A stretch of DNA of 64,000 bases from Chlorobiaceae bacterium (GTDB taxonomy: Bacteria; Bacteroidota; Chlorobiia; Chlorobiales; Chlorobiaceae), in assembly GCA_013334865.1 (NCBI GenBank), contig JAAXWS010000012.1, forward strand, positions 1 to 64,000, in the 5' to 3' direction. Positions 8,746-17,330 of this stretch are shown in pieces. How positions within the stretch are numbered: position 1 is the first letter of the stretch; each line of letters opens with the position of its first letter. The notes beneath the pieces were generated by a model. That model made no database searches, was not told the DNA's origin, and saw nothing but the letters and a program-made list of their open reading frames with translations. Both the position numbers and the translations under genes were made by a program.

Positions 8746-9087
8746 TTGATCCTTACTGCCGACCGGTTGACCCTGCCTCGGGATTCCCTGTTTCAACCGG
8801 GGGAATATTTCGGCATTCTTGCACCGGGTTCCGCCATGCATGCCACCATTCCTGATGCTTGCGGATGTAGCGGTCGCTGTATGCCGAATCATGATCGACC
8901 GGATATCCGCATTGGCAACCGGGTGACTGCAGGGATATCTGCCGCATTCCTGACCGGCGGGTATCATGAAGAAGGTGGCGGTCGACGCAACAAGAGGAGT
9001 TAATTATTTTCTAAATTTCGTTACTATGCAGGGTTGATGTTTTCGATGAACGAGAAGTCCCTCGACAGACGTGGAAAGGAGGCAAGG
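8746..9087. other. Intergenic region with possible gene remnant
   Basis: About 340 bp between the small RNA and the next gene. A minus-strand frame at 8753-8947 (64 codons) has protein-like composition (for example SDRYIRKHQEWW) but no recognised family and no good start. It may be a decayed gene or chance. Otherwise nothing is seen. Confidence 0.3.
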
Positions 9088-9366
9088 ATGGCGCGTTTCA
9101 GGGTGGGTGATCCCATTGTCTATCACAAGCCGAAGAGCTCGGCATCCCCTGGCCCCAGGGCCAAAGAGGTCTATCCTCTCGCAAACGGGGAGCACTACCA
9201 CTATGTGGTGGACAAATTCTGGAAGGTGACATCCGTGAACAACGACGGGACTATCGAGGTGGTCACGCGCACGGGCAAGAGGCACATTCTTCCGGTGAAC
9301 GATCCGAACATCAGCAAGGCCCATCCCCTGCAGGTGCTCAGGTATCGGAAACGTTTCCCCGATTGA
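9088..9366 (+). CDS. Small conserved-type hypothetical protein
   Basis: 92 residues from ATG 9088, chosen because an AAGGAGG at 9076-9082 sits 5 bases upstream. An ATG at 9034 has no such site. The protein is basic and beta-rich (FRVGDPIVYHKPK, GTIEVVTRTGKRHIL), ends LRYRKRFPD, and has no signal peptide or membrane segment. The fold suggests a small barrel domain such as SH3/KOW-like, but I recognise no family. The next gene is convergent, 24 bp away. Confidence 0.6.
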   Translation: MARFRVGDPIVYHKPKSSASPGPRAKEVYPLANGEHYHYVVDKFWKVTSVNNDGTIEVVTRTGKRHILPVNDPNISKAHPLQVLRYRKRFPD

Positions 9367-9390
9367 TCCTGGCCGGTTCTTCCTGCAGGG

Positions 9391-9624
9391 CTAGTTTTCC
9401 CCCTCTCCCACGGGTTCGGAGCCTGCTCGAAGATGCTTGACGTCGGTATCGAACCAGAGTGGTTTTTCATTACGCAGCATGCTGGCCACCACCTGGAATT
9501 CAGCCGGGTCGGTGAACAGATGGTTTTCGATCAGCTGGTTGCTTGAGTCGTACAGCGCGATCCGACCCTTGTGCCCTGCCAGGTCCCAGCGGCTGTAGTA
9601 GCTGGCGACGAGGATGTTTGCCAT
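9391..9624 (-). CDS. Small hypothetical protein
   Basis: 77 residues, minus strand. It starts MANILVASYYSRWDLAGHKGR after a G-rich ribosome-binding site (AGAGGGGGG). The protein is soluble, with no cysteine and an acidic tail. I recognise no family. The pattern (short beta-strands, LYDSSNQLI, then a helix VVASMLRNEKPLWFDTD) suggests a small alpha/beta domain. It is convergent with the 9088 gene and lies just downstream of the pentapeptide protein on the same strand, so the two may be cotranscribed (56-bp gap). Confidence 0.5.
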   Translation of the reverse strand: MANILVASYYSRWDLAGHKGRIALYDSSNQLIENHLFTDPAEFQVVASMLRNEKPLWFDTDVKHLRAGSEPVGEGEN

Positions 9625-9680
9625 GATGTCCCCCCCTCTGTTAGATTTCTGGTTCTGGCCTTGTCAGTTCCCGGCAACAA

Positions 9681-10997
9681 TTACCGGTCGGTGAAAACCG
9701 CATCATGCCGGTTGGCCCAGCCGGCGTCTGCTTTCTGGCCCGAGGGCAGGATCGTCGACGGGGAAATGATGGCACCGCTCAGGTTCGTTCCGGTCAATGT
9801 TGCCCCGGTCAGGTTTGCGCCTTTGAGAGATGCGCGTTCGAGGTTGGCGTCGAAAAGGGATGTCTTGCTGAGGTTCGCCCCGTCCAGTTTCGCTCCATAG
9901 AGCATCGCGCCGAAAAGGATCGCACCGCTAAGGTCGGCGTTGGAAAGGTCGGCGTTTTTCATGTATGCACGGTCGAGATTCGCCCCGGCGAGATCCGCTC
10001 CCCTGAGGTTGACCTGCACCATGTCGGCTTTATGGAAGTTCCCTCCTGCAAGTTTGGCTCCTTCGAGATTGGCCTTGTTCAGGTTGGATCCCGAAAAGTC
10101 GGACCCGGACATCTTCGCTTTCCGCAGGTCGACCTCCCTGAGGTCGGCATCGCCCAGTTTCTCCTCCTGTCGCTCGATGTTCATCTCCGGGTTAGCACTC
10201 CTCATGGTATTCCATGCGCCGACCTCCTTGATTTCCGGGCTGTTGGGCGGAGGGGCGCTCAACTTGCCTGCAGGATGGTCCTCGGGTTGTGTTGCCGGCA
10301 GGGCTTCTGGCGGCGGAACGAACACCGGCGGGGTGGTTGCCGGTTCCCTGACGAAACGGGCATCGTGCCTGCCTGCCCAGGCACCATCGGCAGCCTGGCC
10401 TGATGGCAGGATGGTGTTGTTCGAGATCCTGGCATCCTTCAGCGAGGCATTGTCAAGGAACCTTGCTTCGTTGCACTGCGCGCCCCTGAGATCGGCCCGC
10501 TCGAAATCGGCTTCGAACAGGATGGCCCCGCCGAGGTTCGCCTGGTTCAGGTCCGCATCCGCAAGCTTGGCCCACCTGAGGTTCGCCGCTGCAAGGTTCG
10601 CCCCGGCAAGGCGCGCTGATTCCATGAAAGCCCCGTTCATCACGGCCTCCTTGAGCCATGCGTTCGACAGGTCCGTCCCCTTCATGTTCGACTTTTTGAG
10701 GTAGGCCATCGAGAGGTTCGCCCCGACGAGGCGCGCATGGTTAAGGTTTGCGCCGCTCAGGTCTGCTTTCGAAAGGTTTGCGCCGGAGAGGTCGGCTTTT
10801 TGCAGGTCCGCATTTTCGAGATTCGCCTTCGAGAGGTCGATCTTCCGATCTGGCCGGGCCTTTCGCATGGCATTCCATTCGACGACGCTTTTCTGGATCA
10901 GGGACACCTGCTCCCGGTCGTATGCCTGAGCCGTGGAAAACAGTATGGCCGACAGAGCGATCGGGAGTATGGGCAGGAGTTGCTTCGGCATGTTCAT
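9681..10997 (-). CDS. Secreted pentapeptide-repeat protein, duplicated architecture
   Basis: 438 residues: a signal peptide (about 1-25, ending AQA), then two similar modules of A(D/N)LXX pentapeptide repeats (about residues 50-185 and 290-410). Each module opens with a WNxMR...NP/RP helix. Each closes with a near-identical tail of the form TILPSGQ.AD..WA.RHDA.F, so the gene arose by internal duplication. Such repeats form a right-handed beta-helix. A Pro-rich linker (VFVPPPEALPATQPEDHPAG) joins the halves. The signal peptide makes it periplasmic or surface-located, unlike the cytosolic gyrase-protecting Qnr proteins. Function unknown. Confidence 0.85.
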   Translation of the reverse strand: MNMPKQLLPILPIALSAILFSTAQAYDREQVSLIQKSVVEWNAMRKARPDRKIDLSKANLENADLQKADLSGANLSKADLSGANLNHARLVGANLSMAYLKKSNMKGTDLSNAWLKEAVMNGAFMESARLAGANLAAANLRWAKLADADLNQANLGGAILFEADFERADLRGAQCNEARFLDNASLKDARISNNTILPSGQAADGAWAGRHDARFVREPATTPPVFVPPPEALPATQPEDHPAGKLSAPPPNSPEIKEVGAWNTMRSANPEMNIERQEEKLGDADLREVDLRKAKMSGSDFSGSNLNKANLEGAKLAGGNFHKADMVQVNLRGADLAGANLDRAYMKNADLSNADLSGAILFGAMLYGAKLDGANLSKTSLFDANLERASLKGANLTGATLTGTNLSGAIISPSTILPSGQKADAGWANRHDAVFTDR

Positions 10998-11176
10998 GTT
11001 CGTTTCATGGATTCCGTTGGGGAGGGGGGGATCGTTTCCATGGGAAATTTACGCAAAATGAGGATCAGAACCTTGATCTGGCGAAGGGGATCGGAAGTGC
11101 GCGGGAAACTGAACCTTTGCCGCCGGCGTTATCATAAAAAATGGCAATACATCAAGCGACTGCAAAAGGAGAGGTT

Positions 11177-11878
11177 ATGGATATCGGAAAGGGTTATTCG
11201 GGCAAAGTGCTGGTCGCTGGAGCCACTGGCAGGACAGGGGGGTGGGTGGTCAGAAGGCTTCTTCATTATGGCATCAGGGTCAGGGTGCTTTCACGCTCAG
11301 AGCGGAAGGCGCGTGAGCTTTTCGGCGATCGGGTGGAGATTGCCGTAGGGCGGGTACAGGCAAGGGAGGAGGTCGCCCGGGCTGTCGAGGGGTGCGATGC
11401 CGTGATCTCGGCGCTGGGGTCCAGTGCTTTCACCGGGGAGTCTTCTCCTGCCGAAGTCGATCGAGACGGCACCATCCTGCTCATAGATGAAGCCGCAAAG
11501 GCGGGGATAAGGCATTTCGCCATGGTGAGCTCAATAGCGGTCACGAAATGGTTCCATCCCCTCAACCTGTTCGGAGGCGTACTTTCGATGAAGCTTGCCG
11601 CCGAAAATCATCTGAGAAAGGTGTTCGGTCAGAAGGGGCGCTCCTACACCATCATCCGGCCTGGAGGGTTGAAGGATGGCGAACCGTTGCAGCATCGCCT
11701 GCATGTGGACCAGGGCGACAGGATCTGGAACGGCTGGACCAATCGTTCTGATGTCGCTGAACTGGCGGTGCTGTCCCTTTGGGCCGCCAGGGCCAAAAAC
11801 CTGACGTTCGAAGTGGTCAGCGAGGCCGAAGAGCCGCAAGTGACCCTTGAGGGGTGTTATGAAAGGCTTTCGGCGTAA
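11177..11878 (+). CDS. NAD(P)-binding atypical SDR / NmrA-like protein
   Basis: 233 residues from ATG 11177, supported by an AAAAGGAGAGG just upstream. The dinucleotide motif VLVAGATGRTG lies at about residues 11-21, a basic stretch after beta-2 (SRSERKAR) suggests NADP(H), and SSIAV and IIRPGGL follow. It matches the atypical short-chain dehydrogenases (a5 group) that include plastid Tic62-like and other photosynthesis-assembly proteins. The canonical YxxxK catalytic pair is not obvious, so it may be a redox-sensing or binding protein and not a dehydrogenase. It ends at a strong terminator shared with the chlorosome gene. Confidence 0.75.
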   Translation: MDIGKGYSGKVLVAGATGRTGGWVVRRLLHYGIRVRVLSRSERKARELFGDRVEIAVGRVQAREEVARAVEGCDAVISALGSSAFTGESSPAEVDRDGTILLIDEAAKAGIRHFAMVSSIAVTKWFHPLNLFGGVLSMKLAAENHLRKVFGQKGRSYTIIRPGGLKDGEPLQHRLHVDQGDRIWNGWTNRSDVAELAVLSLWAARAKNLTFEVVSEAEEPQVTLEGCYERLSA

Positions 11879-11890
11879 CAGGCCTCAAGC

Positions 11891-11924
11891 AACAAAAGGC
11901 ATGTCGGAAGACATGCCTTTTGTT
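11891..11924. terminator. Bidirectional terminator
   Basis: A perfect 15-bp stem (11891-11905 with 11910-11924), GGAA loop, with A/T-rich outer flanks on both strands. It lies between the convergent NAD(P)-binding gene and the chlorosome-type gene. Confidence 0.9.
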
Positions 11925-11941
11925 TGTCTGTGAACCGCTTT

Positions 11942-12319
11942 TCAGGCGGGTTTGCGTACCGGCAGGATGCTGCCGATGGCATTAAGCGCAAGGCCGATGC
12001 CTGATTGCGCCGTCGATACAAGAGCTCCGGCAAGAGTGCCTATGAGCCTGACCGGTGCGATGGCGATGGTGCCCATCACATTCAGGACCGTTCCCCCGGC
12101 GGAGGCCACTACTCCTGCCGTCGCGCCCGTTGCCGATACCAGCAGGTTCACCGAAGCGGCAAATATGTCGGTCGTGGTTTTGGCGAGTGATCCCGCAACA
12201 GGCGCCAACGCTTCGATGCCCTTGACTACCAGGTTGACCTGGAGGACTCCCAGGTCCGCAAGGCTTTGCACCGCGGATGTCACCGGTTGCCCCGGCTTGA
12301 TGTTTGGGTCGTTTGCCAT
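11942..12319 (-). CDS. Chlorosome envelope-type protein (CsmB/CsmF-like N-terminus)
   Basis: 125 residues from ATG 12319, which follows AAAAGGAGATCTATC. Residues 15-70 align by eye with the CsmB encoded at 22159: a leucine-rich amphipathic stretch, then SLAKTTTDIF against CsmB PLAKTATDLI. The second half (about 85-120) is a small-residue-rich hydrophobic hairpin (GTIAIAPVRLIGTLAGALVS) recalling the CsmC/CsmD type. CsmH is known to combine these two motifs, but it is longer. The protein should sit in the lipid monolayer around the bacteriochlorophyll aggregate. I am sure of the chlorosome family and unsure which letter applies. Confidence 0.72.
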   Translation of the reverse strand: MANDPNIKPGQPVTSAVQSLADLGVLQVNLVVKGIEALAPVAGSLAKTTTDIFAASVNLLVSATGATAGVVASAGGTVLNVMGTIAIAPVRLIGTLAGALVSTAQSGIGLALNAIGSILPVRKPA

Positions 12320-12433
12320 GATAGATCTCCTTTTGTTCGAATTGGGAAGCAACAAAAGGGACAGGAGGTTTTCCCTGATTCAATGTACTCAATCATGCAT
12401 CGGTCGTCAACAGGGGAGGGCATAAAAAGGAAA

Positions 12434-12459
12434 AGGGGGCCCGAAGGCCCCTTCATCCT
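12434..12459 (-). terminator. Terminator of the 12489 receiver gene
   Basis: An 8-bp stem (12434-12441 with 12446-12453, CGAA loop). Read on the minus strand it is followed by CCTTTTTATG, so it is a terminator for the histidine-kinase/receiver operon, 30 bp past the receiver stop. Confidence 0.65.
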
Positions 12460-12488
12460 TTTGGTGAGCCGCCTCGTTCAAAGAGTAA

Positions 12489-12851
12489 TCACTCCATGAG
12501 CTTCAGGCTCATGAGCAGCTCCTGGCCGCTGAAGGGCTTCTTGAGGGTGGCGTTGGCTCCGAGGGCATCGGCGAGCACCAGATAGTTCTCGGGACCGACC
12601 TTGCCGCCGCCGGAGATGGCCATGATCTTGACGGAGGGATTCAGTTTCCTTACCTCCATGATCGTTGCGATGCCCTCTTTTTCTGGCATGATCAGGTCGG
12701 TGATGATGGTGCTGATGTCCCGTTCATTCTGGAGCACCTGCAGACCTTCCGAGCCGTTCTCAGCCTCGAAAACGGTATAGTTTTCCCGTTTCAGGGTGGT
12801 GACGATGAACTTCCTGACTGCAGGATCGTCGTCAATGACGAGTATTTTCAT
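12489..12851 (-). CDS. Single-domain response regulator (CheY-like)
   Basis: 120 residues, a receiver domain with no output domain. It shows the acidic pair in VIDDDPA, the phospho-acceptor Asp in IITDLIMPEKEG (about residue 53), the Ser of AISGGG and the Lys of KKPF near 104. The gene overlaps the 3' end of the upstream hybrid kinase (12848-12851), so the pair is translationally coupled. The receiver at 16837 is a close paralogue. It probably relays phosphate to, or competes for, another protein. No target is visible here. Confidence 0.88.
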   Translation of the reverse strand: MKILVIDDDPAVRKFIVTTLKRENYTVFEAENGSEGLQVLQNERDISTIITDLIMPEKEGIATIMEVRKLNPSVKIMAISGGGKVGPENYLVLADALGANATLKKPFSGQELLMSLKLME

Positions 12852-15800
12852 GATGGTAGTTGTTGATGGTGGTTGTTGAAGAGGAGCTCATTGACGGTGG
12901 CTGCCAGATGGGCAAGTTTCACCGGTTTTTTGAGGAGTTTGCTGATGCCGTAACGGTTCAGCGGCATGGTATACTCGATGTTCTTGCCATATCCGGTCAT
13001 CAGGATGAGCGGAAGGTTCGGGCTGATCTTGCGTAACTCCCCGGCAAGTTGCAGACCGGTCATTTCGGGCATCGTGAGGTCGGTGATGACGAGGTCGAAC
13101 CGACGAGGATCCTCCCTGAAGAGCATGAGCGCTTCAAGCGGCGAGTTTTTGGCCTCGACCGAGAATCCAAGTTTTTTCAGCATGATGGTCATCATCTGGA
13201 CGGCAGCTTTTTCGTCGTCGATGAACAGGATGCTGCCGCTTCCCGTTATCGGTTGCACCTCAATGCGGTCGATGGCCGTTTTTTCATTGATGACGGGCAG
13301 GTAGACGCAGAAGGTCGTCCCCTTATCGGGATGGCTTTCGACGGTTATCTCCCCGTTGCAGCTGACGATGATGCCGTGGACGACCGACAGCCCCAACCCT
13401 GTTCCCTTGTCGACCGCTTTGGTCGTGAAGAACGGCTCGAACACCCGCTCGATCGTGGCGTCATCCATGCCCACGCCGGTATCCGAAACCTTAAGGGAAA
13501 TATAGCTGGTGGGCCGGAGCTTCGGAAACGTCTTGAGCATGCTTTCGTCGGGGACGGTCTCGTTCAGGTCGATGCGGAGCGTCCCGCCGGTGTTTTCCAT
13601 GGCATGGAAGGCATTGGTGCACAGGTTGACGATCACCTGGTGGATCTGCGACGGGTCCGCCAGCACGTTGCCGCATCTCTTGTCGATATGCTGCTCGATG
13701 GTAATGGTCGACGGGATGGACGGGCGGAGAAGCTTGAGCGCTTCGCTGACGATCGCCTGCACGCTGACGGCGGCCTGCTTGGTTTCCTGGGCCCTGCTGA
13801 ATGTCAGGATCTGCGACACCAGGTTCTGCGCCCTTTCGGCGGCAAGCATGATTTCGGTGAAATATTCGTGCAGCGGGGTGCCTTGGGCGATGCTGATCGC
13901 ACCCATTTCCGCATATCCGAGGATCGGCGTGAGGATGTTGTTGAAATCGTGCGCGATGCCTCCCGCCAGCGTTCCGATGGTCTCCAGTCGCTGCGATTTG
14001 CGGAGTTGGGACTCAAGGCGATGCTTGTCGTTCTGGGCCTCGATCCTGCGGGTGACGTCGAACAGGATGCCGTCGATGCCCGTATAGCTGCCCTCCGGGG
14101 TGAACGTGGAGGTCTTCCTGTCCTCGATCCAGTGTACCCCGCCCTGCTTGTCGATGATCCTGTAGGTGAGGGTTTCGGAACTTTTGGCCGACCTCAGGCG
14201 GATGTTCGATTCGATGACGGACGGGCGGTCGTCGGGATGGACCATGGCCATCGTTTCGAAAAGGTCGGATTCATACTCCTTCGGTGAGAAATCCGGAACA
14301 GAATCGGGGAGCATCGAGAGCATCTCCGCCCCCTTGCCGCTGATCCGGTATACGGCTCCGGGTATATTGTCGATCAGGCTCTTGAACTCCTGGGCTATCC
14401 GCTGCTGGATGTCGCTGTTCCTGAGGGCGTTTTCTGCCAGTTTCGTTTCGGTCAGGTCGACGAACAGGCCGCTGGCCCCCACAGTTGTCCCATTCCTCAC
14501 GATCGGCATGCTGTAGAAGAGTGCCGGGAACCGGCTGCCGTCTTTCCTGATGCAGGTGTATTCGTTGCTGCCGGGTAGGTTCCCTTTTTCCTCGATGATG
14601 GTGTGCAGGTAGTCATGGAACTTGTCGTGCTCTTCCGGGATGCAGAACCCCAAGGCATCAAACCCCTTCTCCAAATCCGGTTGGGAATAGCCGAACGCTT
14701 CGCTGCAGATGTGGTTTGCATAGGTGAGCCTGAGGGCGGCGTCGATCTCGAACAGCGGCAGGGGCAGCAGTTCGGTCAGCCCCCGCAACTGCTGCCTGTT
14801 TTCGACGAGGTCCCGTTGCGACCTGACTTGTTCGGACATGTCCCTGCTGAGGGCGAACAGCACCGGTTTCTTGTCCCAGATGCCTTTGGTCGCCTTGGTG
14901 TAGACATGCACCAGTTCGCCTCCGGCCGTCTCCAGCGGGATCGTGCATGAGCTTATCTCGCCTCTGATCATGCCCTCGAGTATCGTGCCGACCTCCTCGC
15001 GCCTGCTTTCGGGATGGAATTCAAGCTTGGATCGTCCCGACGCCTCGTTCGACGGGTAGCCGAGGACTTTGCTGACGGCGGCATTGGTCGCGATCACCCT
15101 GCAGTCCATGTCGATGATGAACAGGAGGTCCTCGATCGTATCGAACAGCGATTCGAGGTTGTTCTTGGTTTCGGCGATATGCTGCTCATGGCGGGCGTGC
15201 ATGATTGCCTCGCCGATGTGGGAGGTGATGGTCTCAAGCCCTTTCCGGGCCAGTTCCGAGATTCCTGAAAGCCGGCGGGAAGCGATGTTGAGGCAGGCGA
15301 TCACCTCGCCATGGTAGCTGACCGGCAGGATCGCAACGGCGTTCAGTTTTTCATCGGCTATCAGCTGGTCTTCGGGTATGCCGAGCTTGCTGTACGTCGT
15401 GTACCGGGGGGTTCCCTCAAGGATGATCCGACCCTGTGCCGAATCGATCGGGTAGTATCTGGAGTGCGTGATGAAGTCTGGCGAAAGCCCCTCCTGGTAA
15501 GCCAGGGTGAGGCTTTTGCTTTCGTGGTCGATCAGGTAGATGCCCCCCGCCTCCATTTTCGATATCGCGAGGGCGCTTTTCAGGATGACGGACAGGGTAT
15601 CCCGGAACGACGACGTCGAGCTCAGCTTTATGGCCAGATCGAGTTCGGCCTGTATGACCTTCTCGATCTTCTGGCGCTGCAGGGCGTTGGCGATGACCCC
15701 GCCGGCGAGCTTCAGCACCGAGGCGGTTTCGGGCTGCCAGTTGCGGGGTTCCCTGACGGCGTCGAAACCGATATAGCCGAAGGGCCGGGAGCTGGTGGTC

Positions 15801-16759
15801 AGCGGGATCTCGATCAGCGACTGGATGTCCTGCGCCTCAAGGATCTCTTTTTCGACCGCGGCCTCTTCGGGCATCTGGTCGACCCTGGGGATATAGATGA
15901 TCTCGTTCCTGTAAATCCGCTCCATCCACCAGACACAGGTGTCGGTAGGCATCTCCTGGAGCTGGTCGATCTGCGGCGCGATACCCTCGGCGCACCATTC
16001 GTGGGTGTTGTCCATCACACTCATGTCGTCCGAGAAGAGGAAGACATATGCACGGTCCGCCCCGAGCTGTTCGCCGATGAGCCTGAGGGTCTCAAGCACC
16101 ATCCCGTCGACCTGTTCCGCCGGCAAATTGAGGAAGCTGTTCGAAATGGTCGTCGTCATCTGCTCGAACGACCTGCTCGAAGCCAGTTCCTTTTCCGCCG
16201 CTTTCCTGTCGCTGATCTCCTGGTGTGATCCGATCATTCGCACGGGATGCCCGTCACTGTCCCGCTCGAAAACCTTGCCCCGGTCGAGGACCCAGATCCA
16301 GTGCCCCTCCTTGTGGAGCATCCGCAACTCCATCTCGTAGATGCCGGTTTTTCCGTCGAAGTGCTCCTGGAGCAGCCGGTTTGACATCACCAGGTCGTCA
16401 GGATGGCATCGTTGCTTCCAAAGCTCAATGGTGGTTTCACCAAGCTCCTCGAGATCGTAGCCGATGATGGCGGCCCATCTCCCGTTCACCCGGAGGGCAC
16501 CGGTATTGATATTCCACTCCCAGTAACCGGCCATCGTCGCGTCGAGCGCCATAGACAGGTCCGCAGCGGAGCGCTCGGCCGCAGCGAGCCGTCGCTCCAG
16601 TTCCGCAATACGCTCGAGGAGCGGCGCATCGGCCGACACCTCTCCCCTGCGGCATCCGTGGTATGGTGGTTCTGTGGTTGCTGTGGACATGGTTGAAACA
16701 GTTCTCCCCGTTGCTGCCGGACAATCGCCCGGGGGCTGTCCGACCAGCTCTGGCCGCAA
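12848..16759 (-). CDS. Hybrid sensor histidine kinase with multiple PAS and GAF domains
   Basis: 1303 residues with no membrane segments, so a cytosolic sensor. Approximate order: a short coiled coil (45-68), PAS-PAC (65-190), GAF (205-365), GAF (370-530), PAS (535-650), PAS (665-785), PAS (800-915), HisKA with the phospho-His in GGIAHDFNN (about 939), HATPase (about 1035-1160; NAFHAM, DTGVGM, GTGLGLS), and a C-terminal receiver with VITDLTMPEM (about 1173-1295). Six tandem input domains imply integration of several signals, possibly light, redox or small ligands. Neither GAF shows an obvious bilin cysteine motif. The true start may be Met 24 (16690), since the first 23 residues look non-structural. 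Confidence 0.9.
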   Translation of the reverse strand: MRPELVGQPPGDCPAATGRTVSTMSTATTEPPYHGCRRGEVSADAPLLERIAELERRLAAAERSAADLSMALDATMAGYWEWNINTGALRVNGRWAAIIGYDLEELGETTIELWKQRCHPDDLVMSNRLLQEHFDGKTGIYEMELRMLHKEGHWIWVLDRGKVFERDSDGHPVRMIGSHQEISDRKAAEKELASSRSFEQMTTTISNSFLNLPAEQVDGMVLETLRLIGEQLGADRAYVFLFSDDMSVMDNTHEWCAEGIAPQIDQLQEMPTDTCVWWMERIYRNEIIYIPRVDQMPEEAAVEKEILEAQDIQSLIEIPLTTSSRPFGYIGFDAVREPRNWQPETASVLKLAGGVIANALQRQKIEKVIQAELDLAIKLSSTSSFRDTLSVILKSALAISKMEAGGIYLIDHESKSLTLAYQEGLSPDFITHSRYYPIDSAQGRIILEGTPRYTTYSKLGIPEDQLIADEKLNAVAILPVSYHGEVIACLNIASRRLSGISELARKGLETITSHIGEAIMHARHEQHIAETKNNLESLFDTIEDLLFIIDMDCRVIATNAAVSKVLGYPSNEASGRSKLEFHPESRREEVGTILEGMIRGEISSCTIPLETAGGELVHVYTKATKGIWDKKPVLFALSRDMSEQVRSQRDLVENRQQLRGLTELLPLPLFEIDAALRLTYANHICSEAFGYSQPDLEKGFDALGFCIPEEHDKFHDYLHTIIEEKGNLPGSNEYTCIRKDGSRFPALFYSMPIVRNGTTVGASGLFVDLTETKLAENALRNSDIQQRIAQEFKSLIDNIPGAVYRISGKGAEMLSMLPDSVPDFSPKEYESDLFETMAMVHPDDRPSVIESNIRLRSAKSSETLTYRIIDKQGGVHWIEDRKTSTFTPEGSYTGIDGILFDVTRRIEAQNDKHRLESQLRKSQRLETIGTLAGGIAHDFNNILTPILGYAEMGAISIAQGTPLHEYFTEIMLAAERAQNLVSQILTFSRAQETKQAAVSVQAIVSEALKLLRPSIPSTITIEQHIDKRCGNVLADPSQIHQVIVNLCTNAFHAMENTGGTLRIDLNETVPDESMLKTFPKLRPTSYISLKVSDTGVGMDDATIERVFEPFFTTKAVDKGTGLGLSVVHGIIVSCNGEITVESHPDKGTTFCVYLPVINEKTAIDRIEVQPITGSGSILFIDDEKAAVQMMTIMLKKLGFSVEAKNSPLEALMLFREDPRRFDLVITDLTMPEMTGLQLAGELRKISPNLPLILMTGYGKNIEYTMPLNRYGISKLLKKPVKLAHLAATVNELLFNNHHQQLPS

Positions 16760-16836
16760 AGGATAAAATGGAATATACGTGTAATTAAGCCATGGTTGCC
16801 GCCTTTGTCAGACGGAATCTCTCGGCAGGTACGCGG

Positions 16837-17214
16837 TCAGCGTACGAGATTTTCAAGGGCGTTCAGCAGTTCCTTTCTTCCGAAAGGTTTGCTGAGCGTC
16901 GCATTCGCACCCAGGGCCCGCGCAAGGTTGAGGTAGTTCTCAGGCATGCAGATGCCGCCGCCTGAAATGGCAAGGATCCTGAGGCCAGGGAAATCCTTCC
17001 TGATTTCGGCGATCGTTTCGATCCCCTCCTTTTCCGGCATGATCAGGTCGGTGATGACGATGCCGATCTCCGGCGATCGTTTCAGGGCTTCCATGCCTTC
17101 GATGCCGTTGGATGCCTGAAGGGTTTCATATCCCTCGTCCTCGAGGATGTCGCAGATCATCTGCCGGATATCCTCCTCGTCTTCGATGACAAGAATGGGT
17201 TCGTAACGTTTCAT
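16837..17214 (-). CDS. Single-domain response regulator (CheY-like)
   Basis: 125 residues from ATG 17214, where the receiver fold begins (MKRYEPILVIEDEED). An upstream start at 17319 would add an unlikely tail. Acidic pocket EDEED, acceptor Asp in VITDLIMPEKEG, Ser of AISGGG, Lys in SKPFGRKE. It shares the distinctive PENYL..A.ALGANATL block with the receiver at 12489, so the two arose by duplication and bracket the hybrid kinase. It lies upstream of the kinase on the same strand, 77 bp away, and probably belongs to the same phosphorelay. Confidence 0.88.
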   Translation of the reverse strand: MKRYEPILVIEDEEDIRQMICDILEDEGYETLQASNGIEGMEALKRSPEIGIVITDLIMPEKEGIETIAEIRKDFPGLRILAISGGGICMPENYLNLARALGANATLSKPFGRKELLNALENLVR

Positions 17215-17330
17215 GGCCGATACGCTGATCGTTTCTGGTGAACCGGATTCAGATCTCTCCGTGCCCCCGGTCAGGCCCGACTGCATACGCGGAGTATGGA
17301 TCAAGATAAGAGATTGCAAGATAAAAACTG

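Noticed and set aside
8753-8947. Minus-strand 64-codon frame with protein-like composition
   Set aside because: No family, start signal or neighbours; kept only as a possible remnant.
8620-9003. Plus-strand frame of 127 codons
   Set aside because: Runs through the four-hairpin RNA and its terminator; no motif or ribosome-binding site.
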